Assembly: GCF_000003195.3 (NCBI RefSeq)
Contig: NC_012873.2
Location: forward strand, 46,157,022 to 46,221,021
Direction of reading: 5' to 3'
Length of the DNA: 64,000 nucleotides
Source of the DNA: Sorghum bicolor
Taxonomy: Eukaryota > Streptophyta > Magnoliopsida > Poales > Poaceae
Part shown: piece by piece, positions 50,135 to 61,739 of the stretch
Layout of the letters: each line of letters begins with the position of its first letter
Numbering within the stretch: position 1 is the first letter of the stretch
The notes under the pieces: generated by a model
What the model saw: only the letters and a program-made list of their open reading frames with translations
The model's database searches: none
What the model was told of the DNA's origin: nothing
Made by a program: the position numbers and the translations under genes

Positions 50135-51670
50135 TGAAAGAGCATCTAGGCCCTTAGGATTTCGGTGATTAATGACATTGTTGATTACTATGACTAACGT
50201 GTGTTTTGCAGAGACAAAGTCATAGGTAAGGTCATGGTAAAAAGGTACTCGATGAAGAGGGACGTACATGCCTACTTAATAGTGGAAATTGTTTCAGTTT
50301 TCAAAGGATGGATGGACATCGTCAAGACTAGACTAGGTCTAAGTGCCATATGGTGAAGAAGGGCACTTAGAGTAGTTTAGGACTTTGTTTTCCTTTGACC
50401 GTACTATTAAGAGGGGCTTTGATCTAGTAGCTTGACTTAGGCAAGGCTTTAGGTTTAGGTGTGGTGCACACTTGGTAAACCTAGCACTAGGCAGCTCAGA
50501 GATAGTCCTTAGATCGAGAGGAACCAACTTCGTTTTGGAGCGATCACGTTTCGACGAAGTTTGGGTGCCCAAAGGGGCACCGGACGCTCTGTGAGTGCGT
50601 CCGGTGAGGTCCTTAACCGTTAGAACAGGCCAGTGCTTAGGGTTAGGCACCGGACGCTAGCACCGGACGCACCGGGTAGCGTATGGTCCCTTACCCAGGG
50701 AGGTTGCAAGCATTCCCTGAGCACCGGACGCTAGCACCGGACGCACTGGGTAGCGTCCGGTCCCATGCGCAGGGAGCATGTAAAGTTTCCCCGAGCACCG
50801 GACGGTGCACCGGACGCTGGGAGTTAGCGTCCGGTGACCTGTCAGAAAGAAGTACAGTTAGCCGTTATGAAGCACCGGACGCTCGGTGCAGTGCGTCCGG
50901 TGCAACATAATGTGCGTCCGGTGACCCCGTTTTCAGTGGAAAACGGTTGGCTGACCTTTGGACTTCGTGGATAGTATTTATACTCCTCCACCTCGTCCTT
51001 GAGACCTCTCTTGCCCATTTGAACTTCAGAGAACCTTGTTGTGGAGCAAGAGAGTTGCAAGAGCCTAGAGAGGATTGAGATTTAAGTGTTTTCTTGAGAG
51101 AATCCTTCTCTAGTGAGTTCCAAGAGTCAAGTGTGCATCCACCACTCTCTAGAGCCTTGTTTGGGTCAAGTGAGAGTTCTTTGCTTGTTACTCTTGGTGA
51201 TCGCCATCACCTAGACGGTTCGGTGGTGATTGGAGGCACGAAGATCACCCGGAGTTCTTGTGGGTGGCTCGTGTCAAGCTTGTGAGCGGTTTTGGGCGAT
51301 TCACCACGACGGAGTGTCGAAGAATCAGCCCGTAGAGAGCACTTCGTCCTTGCACGGACCAAGGGGGAGCAAGACCCTTGCGCGGGTGCTCCAACGAGGA
51401 CTAGTGGAGAGTGGCGACTCTCCGATACCTCGGCAAAACATCGCCGAGCACTTTCTTCCACTACTCCTTTACTTTCTAGCATTTACTTTGTGTTTTTACA
51501 TTCTTAGAATTGCCATGCTAGAATAGGATTGGAATTAGGTTGCAAAACTTTTTATCCGGTAGCTCTCTAGGTCACAATTAGGCACAAGGGGTTGAATTGG
51601 AGCTTATAGGTTGCTTAAATTTTTAGAGAAGCCCAATTCACCCCTCCTCTTGGGCATCTTGATCCTTTCA
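50135..51670 (+). repeat. 5' LTR of the copia element
   Basis: It starts TGAAAG and ends CTTTCA, a 6-bp inverted repeat typical of plant copia LTRs; 1,536 bp. About 13 copies of CACCGGACGC or its reverse GCGTCCGGTG lie in 50575-50935. A TATA-like GTATTTATAC is at about 50974. Small frames inside are not credible. Confidence 0.88.
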
Positions 51671-51722
51671 ATTGGTATCAGAGCCTAGTGCTCATTATTT
51701 AGGCTTCACCGCCTAGAGAAAG

Positions 51723-53370
51723 ATGTCTAACGGGGATGGACCGCCACCCATGTTCGATGGGGATGACTTCCCGTATTGGAAAATACGGATGGAGTCATAC
51801 CTTGAGGCATGCGACGTAAAGTGCCTAAAAGCTGCGACCGAAGGGTTTGCCCCTCCGGAAAGAGACTCCGCTCTTACTCCACAAGAGCAAGAAAACGAGA
51901 AGTGGAATGCGAAGGCCAAAAACCACATCTTTAGAGGTCTTTGCAAAGAGGTGTTCAACCGCGTTCGGAGCCACAAAACCGCCAATGCCCTTTGGAAGGA
52001 ACTTTGTGCGCTCCATGAGGGATCAAAGAGTGAACGCGAGGAACGCTATCACTTAGTGATGAATAAGCTTAATACATTTGAAATGCTTCCCAAAGAAAAT
52101 GCTAATGAAATGTATTCTCGCTTGAATGTCATTGTAGAGGAGCTAAATGGACTTGGGCTTACTCAAATGAGTGCGGCGGATGTAGCAAGGAAGATACTAT
52201 GTGTGCTCCCCATTGAGAAATATGGGCACATAGTAACAGTGCTTCACCAAGGCGATCTTTCCACCGCTACACCAACCGCCATATTGGGAAAGATCAATGC
52301 TCATGAGATGTACATGCACATGAACCCCCAAGATGGCTCCTCATCGGCCAAGAAAGAGAAGAAGGACTTGGCTCTCAAGGCTTCTCACAAGGGCAAGGCC
52401 AAGAAGGTTGAAGTTGAGTCATCAACTTCAAGTGATGATGATGCATCTATTGCCCTCTTGGTGAGAAGAACCACAAAGATGTTGAAGAAGCTCAACAAGA
52501 ATGGAGTCAACTTTGACTCTAAAAAGAAGAAGTTCTTCACAAGTAGCAAGAGGAAGCCCATCTCTGAGATGGATTGCTACAATTGTGGTGAACTTGGGCA
52601 TCTTGCTCATCAATGTCCAAAGCCCAAGAAGGACAAGTACAAGAAGAAGAACAAAGAGCAAGATGACTCAAGTGATGATGAGAAGAATGACAAGAAGCAA
52701 TACAAGAAGAAAGGTGGCAAGAAGAAGGAGCACTACAAGAAGAAGAATGGCAAGGCTTACATTGTTGGTGATTGGCTCACCGACATTGAGAGCTCAAGTG
52801 GTGACTCCTCCGGCAATGAAAGTGATGATGAGAAGGTTGCCGCTATTGCCATCGATGCTCCATCACCGTCATCTTCACCACCATCTACATCCTCTACACA
52901 CCTATGCCTCATGGCTAAGGGTGACCGGAAGGTACAAAGTGAGGATGAGAGTAGTGAGAGTGATAGTGAATATGAATCACCTTCTTATGATGAACTTGTA
53001 AAATTGCTAAACAAGTACACTAAAGTCATAAGAAAATCTAGAAGTGAAAATGAAAAGCTTGAACTTGAAAATGAAACACTTCTAGCAAAGCTTAAGTCTA
53101 GTGATGAGCTTAGAGATCAAAATGAAATCATGACCACTAAGCTCAAGGAGCTCAAACTCTCTCTAAAAGAGCTCAAAGAAAAACATGATAAACTTGAGAG
53201 TGTTCATGATGAGCTTATCACTAGATATAGATCAATGAAAGAGGAGCTAACAACTCTAAAAGCAAACTATGACAACCTTGAGATCGCTTATGAACTTACA
53301 ATTGATGAAACACATGTTGCTACTAACAATGTTGCTAAGCTTGATGTAGCCACATCTTGTGATGACTTAC
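51723..53370 (+). CDS. Copia gag, interrupted at its 3' side
   Basis: ATG at 51723 lies 38 bp after the primer site. The frame is open for 549 codons to the chromovirus insertion. N-terminal copia-type Gag domain: MFDGDDFPYWKIRMESYLEA, WKELCALHEGSKSEREERYH, MYSRLNVIVEELNGLGL. A zinc knuckle CYNCGELGHLAHQC follows at about residues 283-296. A Lys-rich part, an acidic Ser-rich part and a long coiled coil (ENEKLELENETLLAKLKSSD, LKELKEKHDKLESVHDELIT) complete it. It forms the particle and binds RNA. No stop or slip is seen, so the element was young when it was hit. Confidence 0.88.
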
Positions 53371-56300
53371 TGTCGCACCCAGTTTTGATAACAAAACCAA
53401 GTACTCAAATATGTGCGCCTAGGATGTCCAAACACACATATTATCACAAATTGTAAATATATCAAAGTAAAGTACTTTATTACATCGCTTATTCAACTTA
53501 AATATCTCACAAAGTCTTGCTCATAGCAACATTATTACATATAACGGGAAGCTAAGCCCTTGTTGCCACAGGGACACCAACTGGTGAACACCAGCTCTCT
53601 AGAAGTCATGGACATCTTCAGGGAACTCCTCAGTACACACATCTGTTACCCATCCGGGATTTTCATTGAAATATAGACAAGTGTAAGCGTACCATGCTTA
53701 GCAAGTATAACATAGGGGTATATGAAGGCTCAAAGGCTTGACTTGGTTTAACAGCGGTTAGCATTTTAGTTGGTCATATTTTATTTACCAAGACTTACTA
53801 CTTTTAGTGAATGTCCAACCCTGGTTACATATGAATTAATCAGAGTTATTATAATCCCCAAATATAACCAAGTAACCGCTAACCAAGAAGGATCCAGGCC
53901 GCTCATGACCGAGAGCTCGGCTGTTATAACAGGTTTTAGATTTCTGCAGAAATTGTACAACTTTACCCCCGAGCCGTGTTTCCCTAGTGTCGGGGTTTGC
54001 AAGGCCCACACCACTTCTACCGAGGAAGTGTGACCAGGTCCCACTACGTAACCTTTCACTAGTCACCCTAACAAAATAATAGCCGCGAGGTTTTAGTGGC
54101 AAGTGTGCATAGACGACCTCCTTCAAGAGGCACATGTGGTCGTGGCACTGTACACACCAAGGTAGGAGTGACATCTATACACCACGAGGCACCCCCCTCT
54201 AGCGCCTTTCGGTAACTACTAAATTGCTAGAGACATACTAGTTATATGATTAAGGTCAGAGCCATTTGACTCTCGAGATTGTACGTGTCCTCCTAGGTGG
54301 CCGCTTCAGGATTAAGTCCTTATGGAGAGGAATCTAGAGCTTTCAAACCCAAGCTCTAGCCCCCTGAACCAAGTTACTAGTACATATTTTATTATGTTGC
54401 ATATACCAATTAATCAGATTAATTTATTAACTTGAGTTTTGAGCATGGCAAGCAACTACCTACATAGATGCACACCTTCCCATGGGTAACAAGGATTTGT
54501 GGTACAAAATTTATCTAGGTAAAGTCCTTATAGGTATTTCCAATTTAGACACATGCATATGTATGATTTAAGTAATATTCATAGGTACAAGGAAGCCTAT
54601 ATTACACTTGCCTTCCTCAAAAGTTTCTTCCTGGTAGAGCTCCACAAACTGCTCCTCAACCACTCCAACCTGATCTCCTTCTATTCGTGATCCAAACACC
54701 AATCAAGCATCCATTCCAATCATCACATGCATACAAATAGAGTTCTATTAGAACAGTACACCAAACAGTGAAAACAGTGACTAAAAAGTATTTAAATCTA
54801 CTCTACGCATTTCTACGAACACATGAGCGAAAGAATCACTCTAATCGGATTTAAAACGTGAAAGTTATGCATAAAACAAAATGAATGGCATTTCTGTGAA
54901 TAAACTGAATCCAAAAACGAATTTAAAAGAATTAAAACTGACTTTCTAACGGGTCTGGACTGTGCGCACTATTATTTAAAAGTACAGGGCTCAAAATGAA
55001 AGAAAACAGGATTAAAAAGAAATACTTTTGAACTGGATTGGACCGCGGGTTGATTTGCTTGAAATAGGGGGGTTAAACTGCAAAAACTCCAGCGGCCCGC
55101 GGCTGACCGCGTCGCTGACCGACAGGGGGCCACGTGGCGTGCGGGGATTGGCTCGGTCCACCACTGTGCGCGTGGACCGGCCGGCCGAGTGTCGTGGACC
55201 GCGCCCACGGGTCCACGGTGGACCGGTTACATAACCCCGAAGGGGTATGTAATCTGGACCGTTGGGATCTAATCGGGCGGCTCAGGAAGGAGGGAGGCGG
55301 GGTGCTCGCCTGGCCGAGGCCGAGCACGGCGGCGCCATTGTCGCCGACGAGGTGAGCTCCTCGGAGCTCACCGGCAACTCGTTCCCGGCCACCCCAAACC
55401 AAACTAAAGCTACCGAAATGATCTACGCGACGAGGCGAACTCGATAGAGCACAAAGAAGGGGCGGGGAGCACGTCGGGACGACGGACCCGCGGTGGCGCC
55501 ACTTCCGCGGCCTCGGCGAGCCTCGGGCTCGGTGGTCTAGCGCTCTAGCTCAAAATTGAAAGCACGGGGAGTATCGTAGAAGTACCGCGGTTCCGATGGA
55601 GATGCTCGCGGCGTCCGAAGGTGCTCCGAGCAGTGTGGCCACGAGCGCGGCGGTCTGGGGAAGAAAAGGGTGACGGTGAGCTCAAATTCGTGGCATACAA
55701 GATCAAAACAAGGATGAAATCGATGCCTACGGTCGCGGCGAGTCTCAACCAAACTCCCGAGATGATCTCCGGGCTCTGGGTCGCTCGAGCAAGGGGAAAC
55801 CGAGGTGGGGGATCGACTCTGAGCTCCGGTGGTGGCTAGGGCAGCAAGGGGGGGGCTCGGCCTGGGGTTTTATAGGGCGAGCAGGGGCATTGAGGGAGCG
55901 CGCATGCGGGCGTTAACTCCCGGCGTCAAGGCAGCTTGATGGAGCCCCGATTGATGGCCTCCATCAATCGGCGTTTGAAGGGGGATGAATGCCCCTAGCG
56001 GTGCTCCCGGCTCGGTGGAGAAGAAGGGGGGGAGACGCTGACGTGCGGACCCCACGGTGCAGCGAGAGAGAGGGGGAAGGGTGAGCGCCGACAGGCGGGA
56101 CCCACCGCGCAGTGAGAGGGGGAGAGGGGGAGGGCGCGCGGGCTGACCGCGCGGAGCGGGCCGCGCCACTGGGCCGCGTGCGCGCGCGTCGCGGGCGAGG
56201 GGCGGGGTGCTGGGCCGCCACGGCCCAAGGCCAGGGGTGGGCGCGGGGGTTCAGGCCGGCCAGGGTTTGGGGGCTGGGCCAGATTTGGGTGGAGAGAAAT

Positions 56301-56568
56301 AAGAATAGGAGAAAACTCTTTTGTATTTTCCAGAACTATATATTTGTATAGATCCCTTTAAATTTGATTTTTAAACCAAACAACCTAGTCTTACAATCAA
56401 TCAAAAATATTATGCACCAGCATGAATGCAGCATTTCATGTTTCTAAACCTTATGGTTTATTTTAAATAATTCCAAAAATTGTTATTTTGCCTAAATAAT
56501 TCTCAGATAATTCATATAATTGTGCCAAATTGAATACTAATTCGAAAATAAATTTTTAGGGTGTTACA
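53371..56568 (-). repeat. 3' LTR of the chromovirus (3,198 bp)
   Basis: Minus view: TGTAACACCCTAAAAATTTA ... CAAAACTGGGTGCGACA. Polypurine tract AAGGGGGGGTAGGTT (56569-56583) precedes it. A GC- and CpG-rich block at about 55060-56290 separates AT-rich ends. The 5-bp target duplication is CTTAC (53366-53370). Frames inside, although up to about 110 codons, have no recognisable content. Confidence 0.92.
55868..55874 (-). promoter_or_regulatory. Candidate TATA box of the chromovirus LTR
   Basis: Minus view CCTATAAAACCCC at the edge of the GC-rich block. The equivalent site in the 5' LTR is outside the window. It would start the genomic RNA leftward. Choice among boxes is by sequence only. Confidence 0.5.
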
Positions 56569-56580
56569 AACCTACCCCCC

Positions 56581-58029
56581 TTAGGATGAATCTCGTCCTC
56601 GAGATTCAGATGGTTCAAAAAGATGAGGGTACTCAGATTTTAAGTCGTCCTCTCTTTCCCAGGTTGCTTCATCTTTTGAATGCCTATTCCATTGTACTTT
56701 GCACATTCTTATTACCTTGCTCCTGGTAATTCTTTCTGCTGTCTCCAAAATTCTTACAGGATATTCTTTATAGGAAAGGTCTTTTTGAACATCGAGCTCT
56801 TCTAGAGGTAACTGTTCTTCGGGTACTCTCAGACATTTCTTAAGCTGTGACACATGGAAAACATTGTGAACACTAGAGAGTTGCTCAGGTAATTCCAGTT
56901 GATAGGCGACTTCTCCTCTCCTAGCAATGATCTTAAATGGTCCCACATACCTGGGAGACAACTTCCCCTTTGTATGAAATCTCTTGACTCCTCTCATAGG
57001 TGAGACCTTGAGATACACATAATCTCCTATTTGAAATTCCAAATCCCTTCTCCTAGTATCTGCATAACTTTTCTGTCGTGACTGTGCTATTTTCAAGTTC
57101 TGTCTTACTGTGTGTACTTGTTTCTCTGCTTCTTGCAAGATTTCGGGCCCAAAAACTTGACTTTCCCCAGTTTGACTCCAAAATAGCGGTGTCCTGCACT
57201 TCCTGCCATATAATACCTCAAAAGGTGCCATTTTTAGACTCTTCTGATAACTATTATTATAGGAGAACTCTGCGTAGGGTAAACTTTTGTCCCAACTTGT
57301 CCCGTACTGCAGGGCACAAGCTCTCAACATATCTTCTAGTATCTGGTTTGTTCTTTCTGTCTGTCCATCTGTTTGAGGATGGTAGGCCGAACTAAAATTC
57401 AATTTGGTATCCATGGACTCATGTAGTTTCTGCCAAAAGTGTGATGTAAACTGTGTCCCTCTATCAGAAACGATTTTCTTTGGCACCCCATGTAAACACA
57501 CAATCCTTTCCATGTATAATTCTGCCAACTTTGCCCCGGAATAGGTAGTCTTGACAGGGATGAAGTGAGCTACCTTGGTCAATCGATCTACAATAACCCA
57601 AATAGAATCGTATCCTTTCTGTGTCCGAGGTAGTCCCACTATAAAGTCCATCCCAACTTCCTCCCACTTCCACTCAGGTATTTTCATGGGTTGAAGTAAT
57701 CCTGCTGGTCTCTGATGTTCTGCTTTTACTCTTTGGCATGTATCACATATAGCCACATATTCTGCCACATCTCTTTTCAAGCCATACCACCAATATCTTT
57801 CTTTTAAGTCGAGGTACATTTTGGTACTACCCGGGTGTATAGAATAAGCGGAGTCATGAGCTTCTCTCAAGATAGCCTCTCTAATAGACTTTATCTCGGG
57901 TACACAAATCCTCTTACCGAACCATACTGTTCCTTGATCATCCATGTGGAATCCTGGTGCCTTACCAATCACTATCCGTTCCGCGATATCTTTAATTTTC
58001 TCATCTTCCAGTTGTCCTTTACGGATATC
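56581..58029 (-). CDS. Chromovirus integrase with C-terminal chromodomain
   Basis: HHCC finger: HDSAYSIHPGSTKMYLDL ... CDTCQRV. Core: Asp in VGMDFIVGLPR, Asp in IVSDRGTQF, Glu in DGQTERTNQ. GPF/Y module: LSPRYVGPFKIIARRGEVAY. The last part, YPVRILETAERITRSK ... VQWNRHSKDEATWERED, is a chromodomain ending with the gene at 56581. By my alignment two of the three methyl-lysine cage positions are aromatic (Tyr, Trp) and the third is His. Chromodomains steer integration to methylated-H3 chromatin. A TGA at 58030-58032 lies just upstream; otherwise it is open. Confidence 0.9.
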   Translation of the reverse strand, partial: DIRKGQLEDEKIKDIAERIVIGKAPGFHMDDQGTVWFGKRICVPEIKSIREAILREAHDSAYSIHPGSTKMYLDLKERYWWYGLKRDVAEYVAICDTCQRVKAEHQRPAGLLQPMKIPEWKWEEVGMDFIVGLPRTQKGYDSIWVIVDRLTKVAHFIPVKTTYSGAKLAELYMERIVCLHGVPKKIVSDRGTQFTSHFWQKLHESMDTKLNFSSAYHPQTDGQTERTNQILEDMLRACALQYGTSWDKSLPYAEFSYNNSYQKSLKMAPFEVLYGRKCRTPLFWSQTGESQVFGPEILQEAEKQVHTVRQNLKIAQSRQKSYADTRRRDLEFQIGDYVYLKVSPMRGVKRFHTKGKLSPRYVGPFKIIARRGEVAYQLELPEQLSSVHNVFHVSQLKKCLRVPEEQLPLEELDVQKDLSYKEYPVRILETAERITRSKVIRMCKVQWNRHSKDEATWEREDDLKSEYPHLFEPSESRGRDSS

Positions 58030-58590
58030 TCATTCTAGTGTAGGTTCCACCTCCAACTCCATAGTATTAGCCACTATACTCAGGTTCAGATGTTCAAACT
58101 CTTCGCACAACTCCCTAGGTAATTGAGTCACATAAGCCATATTAACATAACTCTTTCTACTCAGGGCATCTGCCACTACATTAGCTTTACCCGGGTGATA
58201 GTGTACTTCCAGGTCGTAGTCCTTAATCAGTTCCAACCATCTTCGTTGTCTTAAGTTCAAATCAGACTGGGTGAAGATATATTTTAAACTCTTATGATCT
58301 GTATAAATCTCACATTTATGACCGATTAGATAGTGTCTCCATATTTTTAGAGCGTGCACCACGGCCGCTAACTCCAAATCATGGGTCGGGTAGTTCAACT
58401 CGTGTTTCCTTAACTGTCTAGAGGCATAGGCCACCACTCTGCCCTCTTGCATGAGTACACAACCAAGACCTTGCCGAGAGGCATCACAGTAGATAGAGAA
58501 ACTCTTAGTGATGTCAGGTAAGATGAGTACGGGGGCAGAAGTCAGTCTCTTTTTCAACTCTTCAAAACTGGCCTGACACTCTTTGGACAT
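58030..58590 (-). CDS. Chromovirus RNase H
   Basis: Catalytic Asp in [18 protein letters not shown], Glu in [20 protein letters not shown], Asp in [16 protein letters not shown], Asp in [11 protein letters not shown]. It belongs to the same polyprotein as its neighbours; a one-base slip near 58588 separates it from RT, and a TGA at 58030-58032 from integrase. With only these two lesions the copy is nonfunctional on its own but recent. Confidence 0.88.
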   Translation of the reverse strand: MSKECQASFEELKKRLTSAPVLILPDITKSFSIYCDASRQGLGCVLMQEGRVVAYASRQLRKHELNYPTHDLELAAVVHALKIWRHYLIGHKCEIYTDHKSLKYIFTQSDLNLRQRRWLELIKDYDLEVHYHPGKANVVADALSRKSYVNMAYVTQLPRELCEEFEHLNLSIVANTMELEVEPTLE

Positions 58591-60983
58591 ATAAATTTGG
58601 CATTCTTTTCTAGCAGAGCGGTCATTGGTTTGGCTAGCTTTGAGAAACCCTCAATAAATCTTCTATAGTACCCGGCCATTCCAAGGAAACTTCTAATTTC
58701 ACTCACATCATTGGGTGGTTTCCAGCTTAACACATCCTGGACCTTTTTCGGGTCCACTGCTACCCCTCCGTTAGAGATGATGTGCCCAAGGAAAGATACC
58801 TCTTTTAACCAAAATTCACATTTACTAAGCTTAGCATAGAGTTGATGTTCTCTAAGCTTTTGTAGCACCAATCTCAAGTGTTTCTCATGTTCTATCTCAT
58901 TCTTAGAGAAAACAAGTATGTCATCTATGAACACAACCACGAACTTGTCAAGGTATTCCATGAATACTTTGTTCATCAAATACATAAAGTAGGCAGGTGC
59001 ATTTGTCAACCCAAAGGACATAACTGTAAACTCATATAGTCCGTATCGAGTCACAAAAGCAGTTTTAGGAATATCAGATCGTCTTATCCTTAACTGATGA
59101 TAACCAGACCGAAGGTCTATCTTAGAAAACACACAGGCTCCTTTCAACTGGTCAAATAGGTCATCAATCCTAGGGAGTGGATACTTGTTCTTAATTGTGA
59201 CCTCATTAAGTGATCTGTAGTCTATACACATTCTTTGTGTACCATCTTTCTTTTCTACGAATAACACTGGTGCTCCCCAAGGTGAGGAACTTGGTTGAAC
59301 ATAACCCTTATCTAGCAACTCTCTTAATTGCTTCTTAAGTTCTGCTAACTCATTCACACCCATTCTATATGGTCTTTTAGCTATGGGTGCAGTTCCAGGT
59401 AAAAGTTCAATTATAAACTCAATGTCACGGTCAGGTGGCATACCTGGCAGTTCCTCAGGGAATACGTCCGGATACTCATTCACTATCTGTATGTCCTCTA
59501 TGGATGTCCCCTTCAGCTGATTAACTGTGTAATATTGCTTAGCCGACATACTAACCTCTACCTCAATTTGCTGGCCTAAAGGTGTCATTAACTGAACTGT
59601 TTTGCTATCACATTGTATAACTGCTTTTCTCTGTTTCAACCATTCCATACCCAAGATAACATCAATGCCAGAAGTTTTCAAAACCACCGGGCTAACTGTA
59701 AACTCTACCCCCCTTAAGGTGATGTTCACTAGAGGGCATCTAAGGGTAGCTTGCATTTCTGCTCTAGGTGAGCTAACTATCATGGAGTTTTTCAAAGCAA
59801 TCATGGGTATATCATATTTCTTGACAAAAGACTGAGCAATAAAGGAATATGATGCACCGGAATCGAATAAAACTGTAGCGGGGCTTGAGTTGACTGGAAA
59901 CATACCGAGCATCACGTCCGGTGCCTCCTGTGCCGCCTCGGCTGTCACATGATTTACTCTTCCTCTGATATTGTTCTGGGCCATCTTCTTGGGGCACCTA
60001 TTGGAGTAGTGTCCCGGCTCACCACAGCTGTAACATTTGTTATCATTGTTGGCATTTGGTGCTTTTGGTGCGCCATTCTTTGGTGGAGCATTGGGAACGT
60101 TTGTCTTTACAGGAGCATTATTAACTGGCTGCTGACGTAGGTTAGGAGCTCGGTACTGCTGCTGTTGTGCACGTTGTGGCTGCGGATTACGATTGACCAG
60201 GCTTGACTGACCTTGATAGCGTTGCTGAGGACAAGCTTGCGGAGGATTGGTACGAGTACGCGTATTGTTTCCTGACTGTTGCCCCTGGAACTTCCTCTTT
60301 TTATCTTCCATTTGGCGGCGTTTGTTCTCAATCACCAAGGCCTTGTCCACCGGATACTGAAAGCTTGCAAAAGTGTGGGATAGCAGCTGGTATTGGAGCC
60401 CATCATTCAACCCTTCCATGAATAATTCCTGTCTCTTTTCATCGTTCTCCACCTCTGTGGGAGCATATCGTGACAACTGTATGAACTTGTCACGATATTC
60501 AGCAACAGACATACTTCCTTGCTTGAGGGAGAGAAATTCTTTCTTCTTCAGTTTCATCAGTCCGGCAGGGACATGGTGAGAGCGGAAAGCATTACGGAAT
60601 TCCATCCAAGTTATGGGGTCAGCATCCGCACGGCCAAAACAAAAGGAATCCCACCAATCAAGGGCAGCTCCTTGCAATTGCCCTGCCGCATACAACACTT
60701 TCTCTCTGTCATCACACTGTGCAATCTCCAGTTGTCTTTCGATCGTACGAAGCCAGTCATCCGCTTCGAGAGGGTCGGTGGAGTGTTTGAAAACAGGTGG
60801 ATGTCCCTTCAAGAATTCTCCTCTCTTGTCCCTAACATGAGGAGGTGCATTTCCATTGTTCTGCATATTTTGGGCCAGTTGCTGCAGCAGTTGTGTTTGC
60901 ATCATCATCAGTTGCTCCATAGTAGGAGGTGGTGGTGGTGGTGGCACATCCTCACCCCTCCTATTCCTCCTAGTGTTGGCCAT
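58588..60983 (-). CDS. Chromovirus gag, protease and reverse transcriptase
   Basis: I choose ATG at 60983 ([20 protein letters not shown]) over an in-frame ATG 15 bp upstream, because it follows a CTGGTACAG splice-acceptor-like site and the Met-Ala start resembles the upstream ORF. Gag: [44 protein letters not shown]. Zinc knuckle [14 protein letters not shown] (about residue 320). Protease [65 protein letters not shown]. The frame is open for about 800 codons. The RT tail slips at about 58588. Confidence 0.92.
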
Positions 60984-61739
60984 CTGTACCAGATGCATAA
61001 TATGAGTCTCATATGTCCAAGATACTTAATTTTCAAGAGATATAACATGCTGGAATTATCACCATCTGATCAAGTATGGGATTACATATGTTGTGAGTAC
61101 GATGTGGTATGCATTCTGCATTTTTCTGCTGTTCTCACTAAAGCTACAACGAAGTAAAACAAGCATAACTTTCTTTCTGTTTAACATCTCACTGCGAAAT
61201 TTAACTTTCTGGAAAGCTTGGAAATTTTCCTACAACTTTCATTCAGATCACTTCCTCAAATTCTGGCGTTTACATAGGTAAGAACAAGGAACAACTTTTA
61301 CTGTTCTGAAGTTTTCTGACTGCGCAGAGAGGTCAGCTTGTGGAAATTTTATCTCTCAAACGGTAACAGATATTGAGGTGATCCCAGAGCCAAAAGAAAG
61401 ATATAGAAATCTATTTTATTCCATAAAGTTTTTGTATTTTTAGTCCATCCAGAACTCGAGATATACAATTTTTAAAGCGGACTGCTCAGAGGGAAAAACA
61501 TGGGTAGACAGCAAGATATAAGTAAAACCCAACTATTTATTCATATCACCCTTAGACCTTAGCCCTATTCTAAATGACTGTGGACAGACCCACAATCATT
61601 GAAATCATGACAAAAATCCAACTCATCCATTAAGCATTATTACAAGCATGCATTCACGAAGTAGCAATTGTTCAATCAGTAGAAAATAAGAACACGCTCT
61701 CGCATCTCTATGCGTGTTTATTACAAATGGGGAAACCTC
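60984..61739 (-). other. Spacer between the extra ORF and gag
   Basis: About 750 bp without a credible frame. It is AT-rich, and its gag-proximal end (ATGCATCTGGTACAG) looks like a splice acceptor. Nothing else recognised. Confidence 0.5.

Larger units (their letters stand above)
50135..53370 (+). mobile_element. Ty1/copia element, SIRE-like, 5' part
   Basis: A complete 5' LTR (50135-51670), primer binding site TGGTATCAGAGCC (51673-51685, initiator tRNA-Met) and a long gag frame from 51723 are present. It is inserted in CACTA-B and is itself interrupted at 53371 by the chromovirus (TSD CTTAC, 53366-53370). Its pol and 3' LTR should lie beyond the right edge of the window. Confidence 0.88.

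Noticed and set aside
53371..53456. Continuation of the copia gag frame past 53370
   Set aside because: These codons lie in the chromovirus LTR and are an accident of the insertion.
53781..54174. Frames of 92-112 codons repeated at 63301-63694
   Set aside because: They recur only because both copies are LTR sequence; no coding signal.
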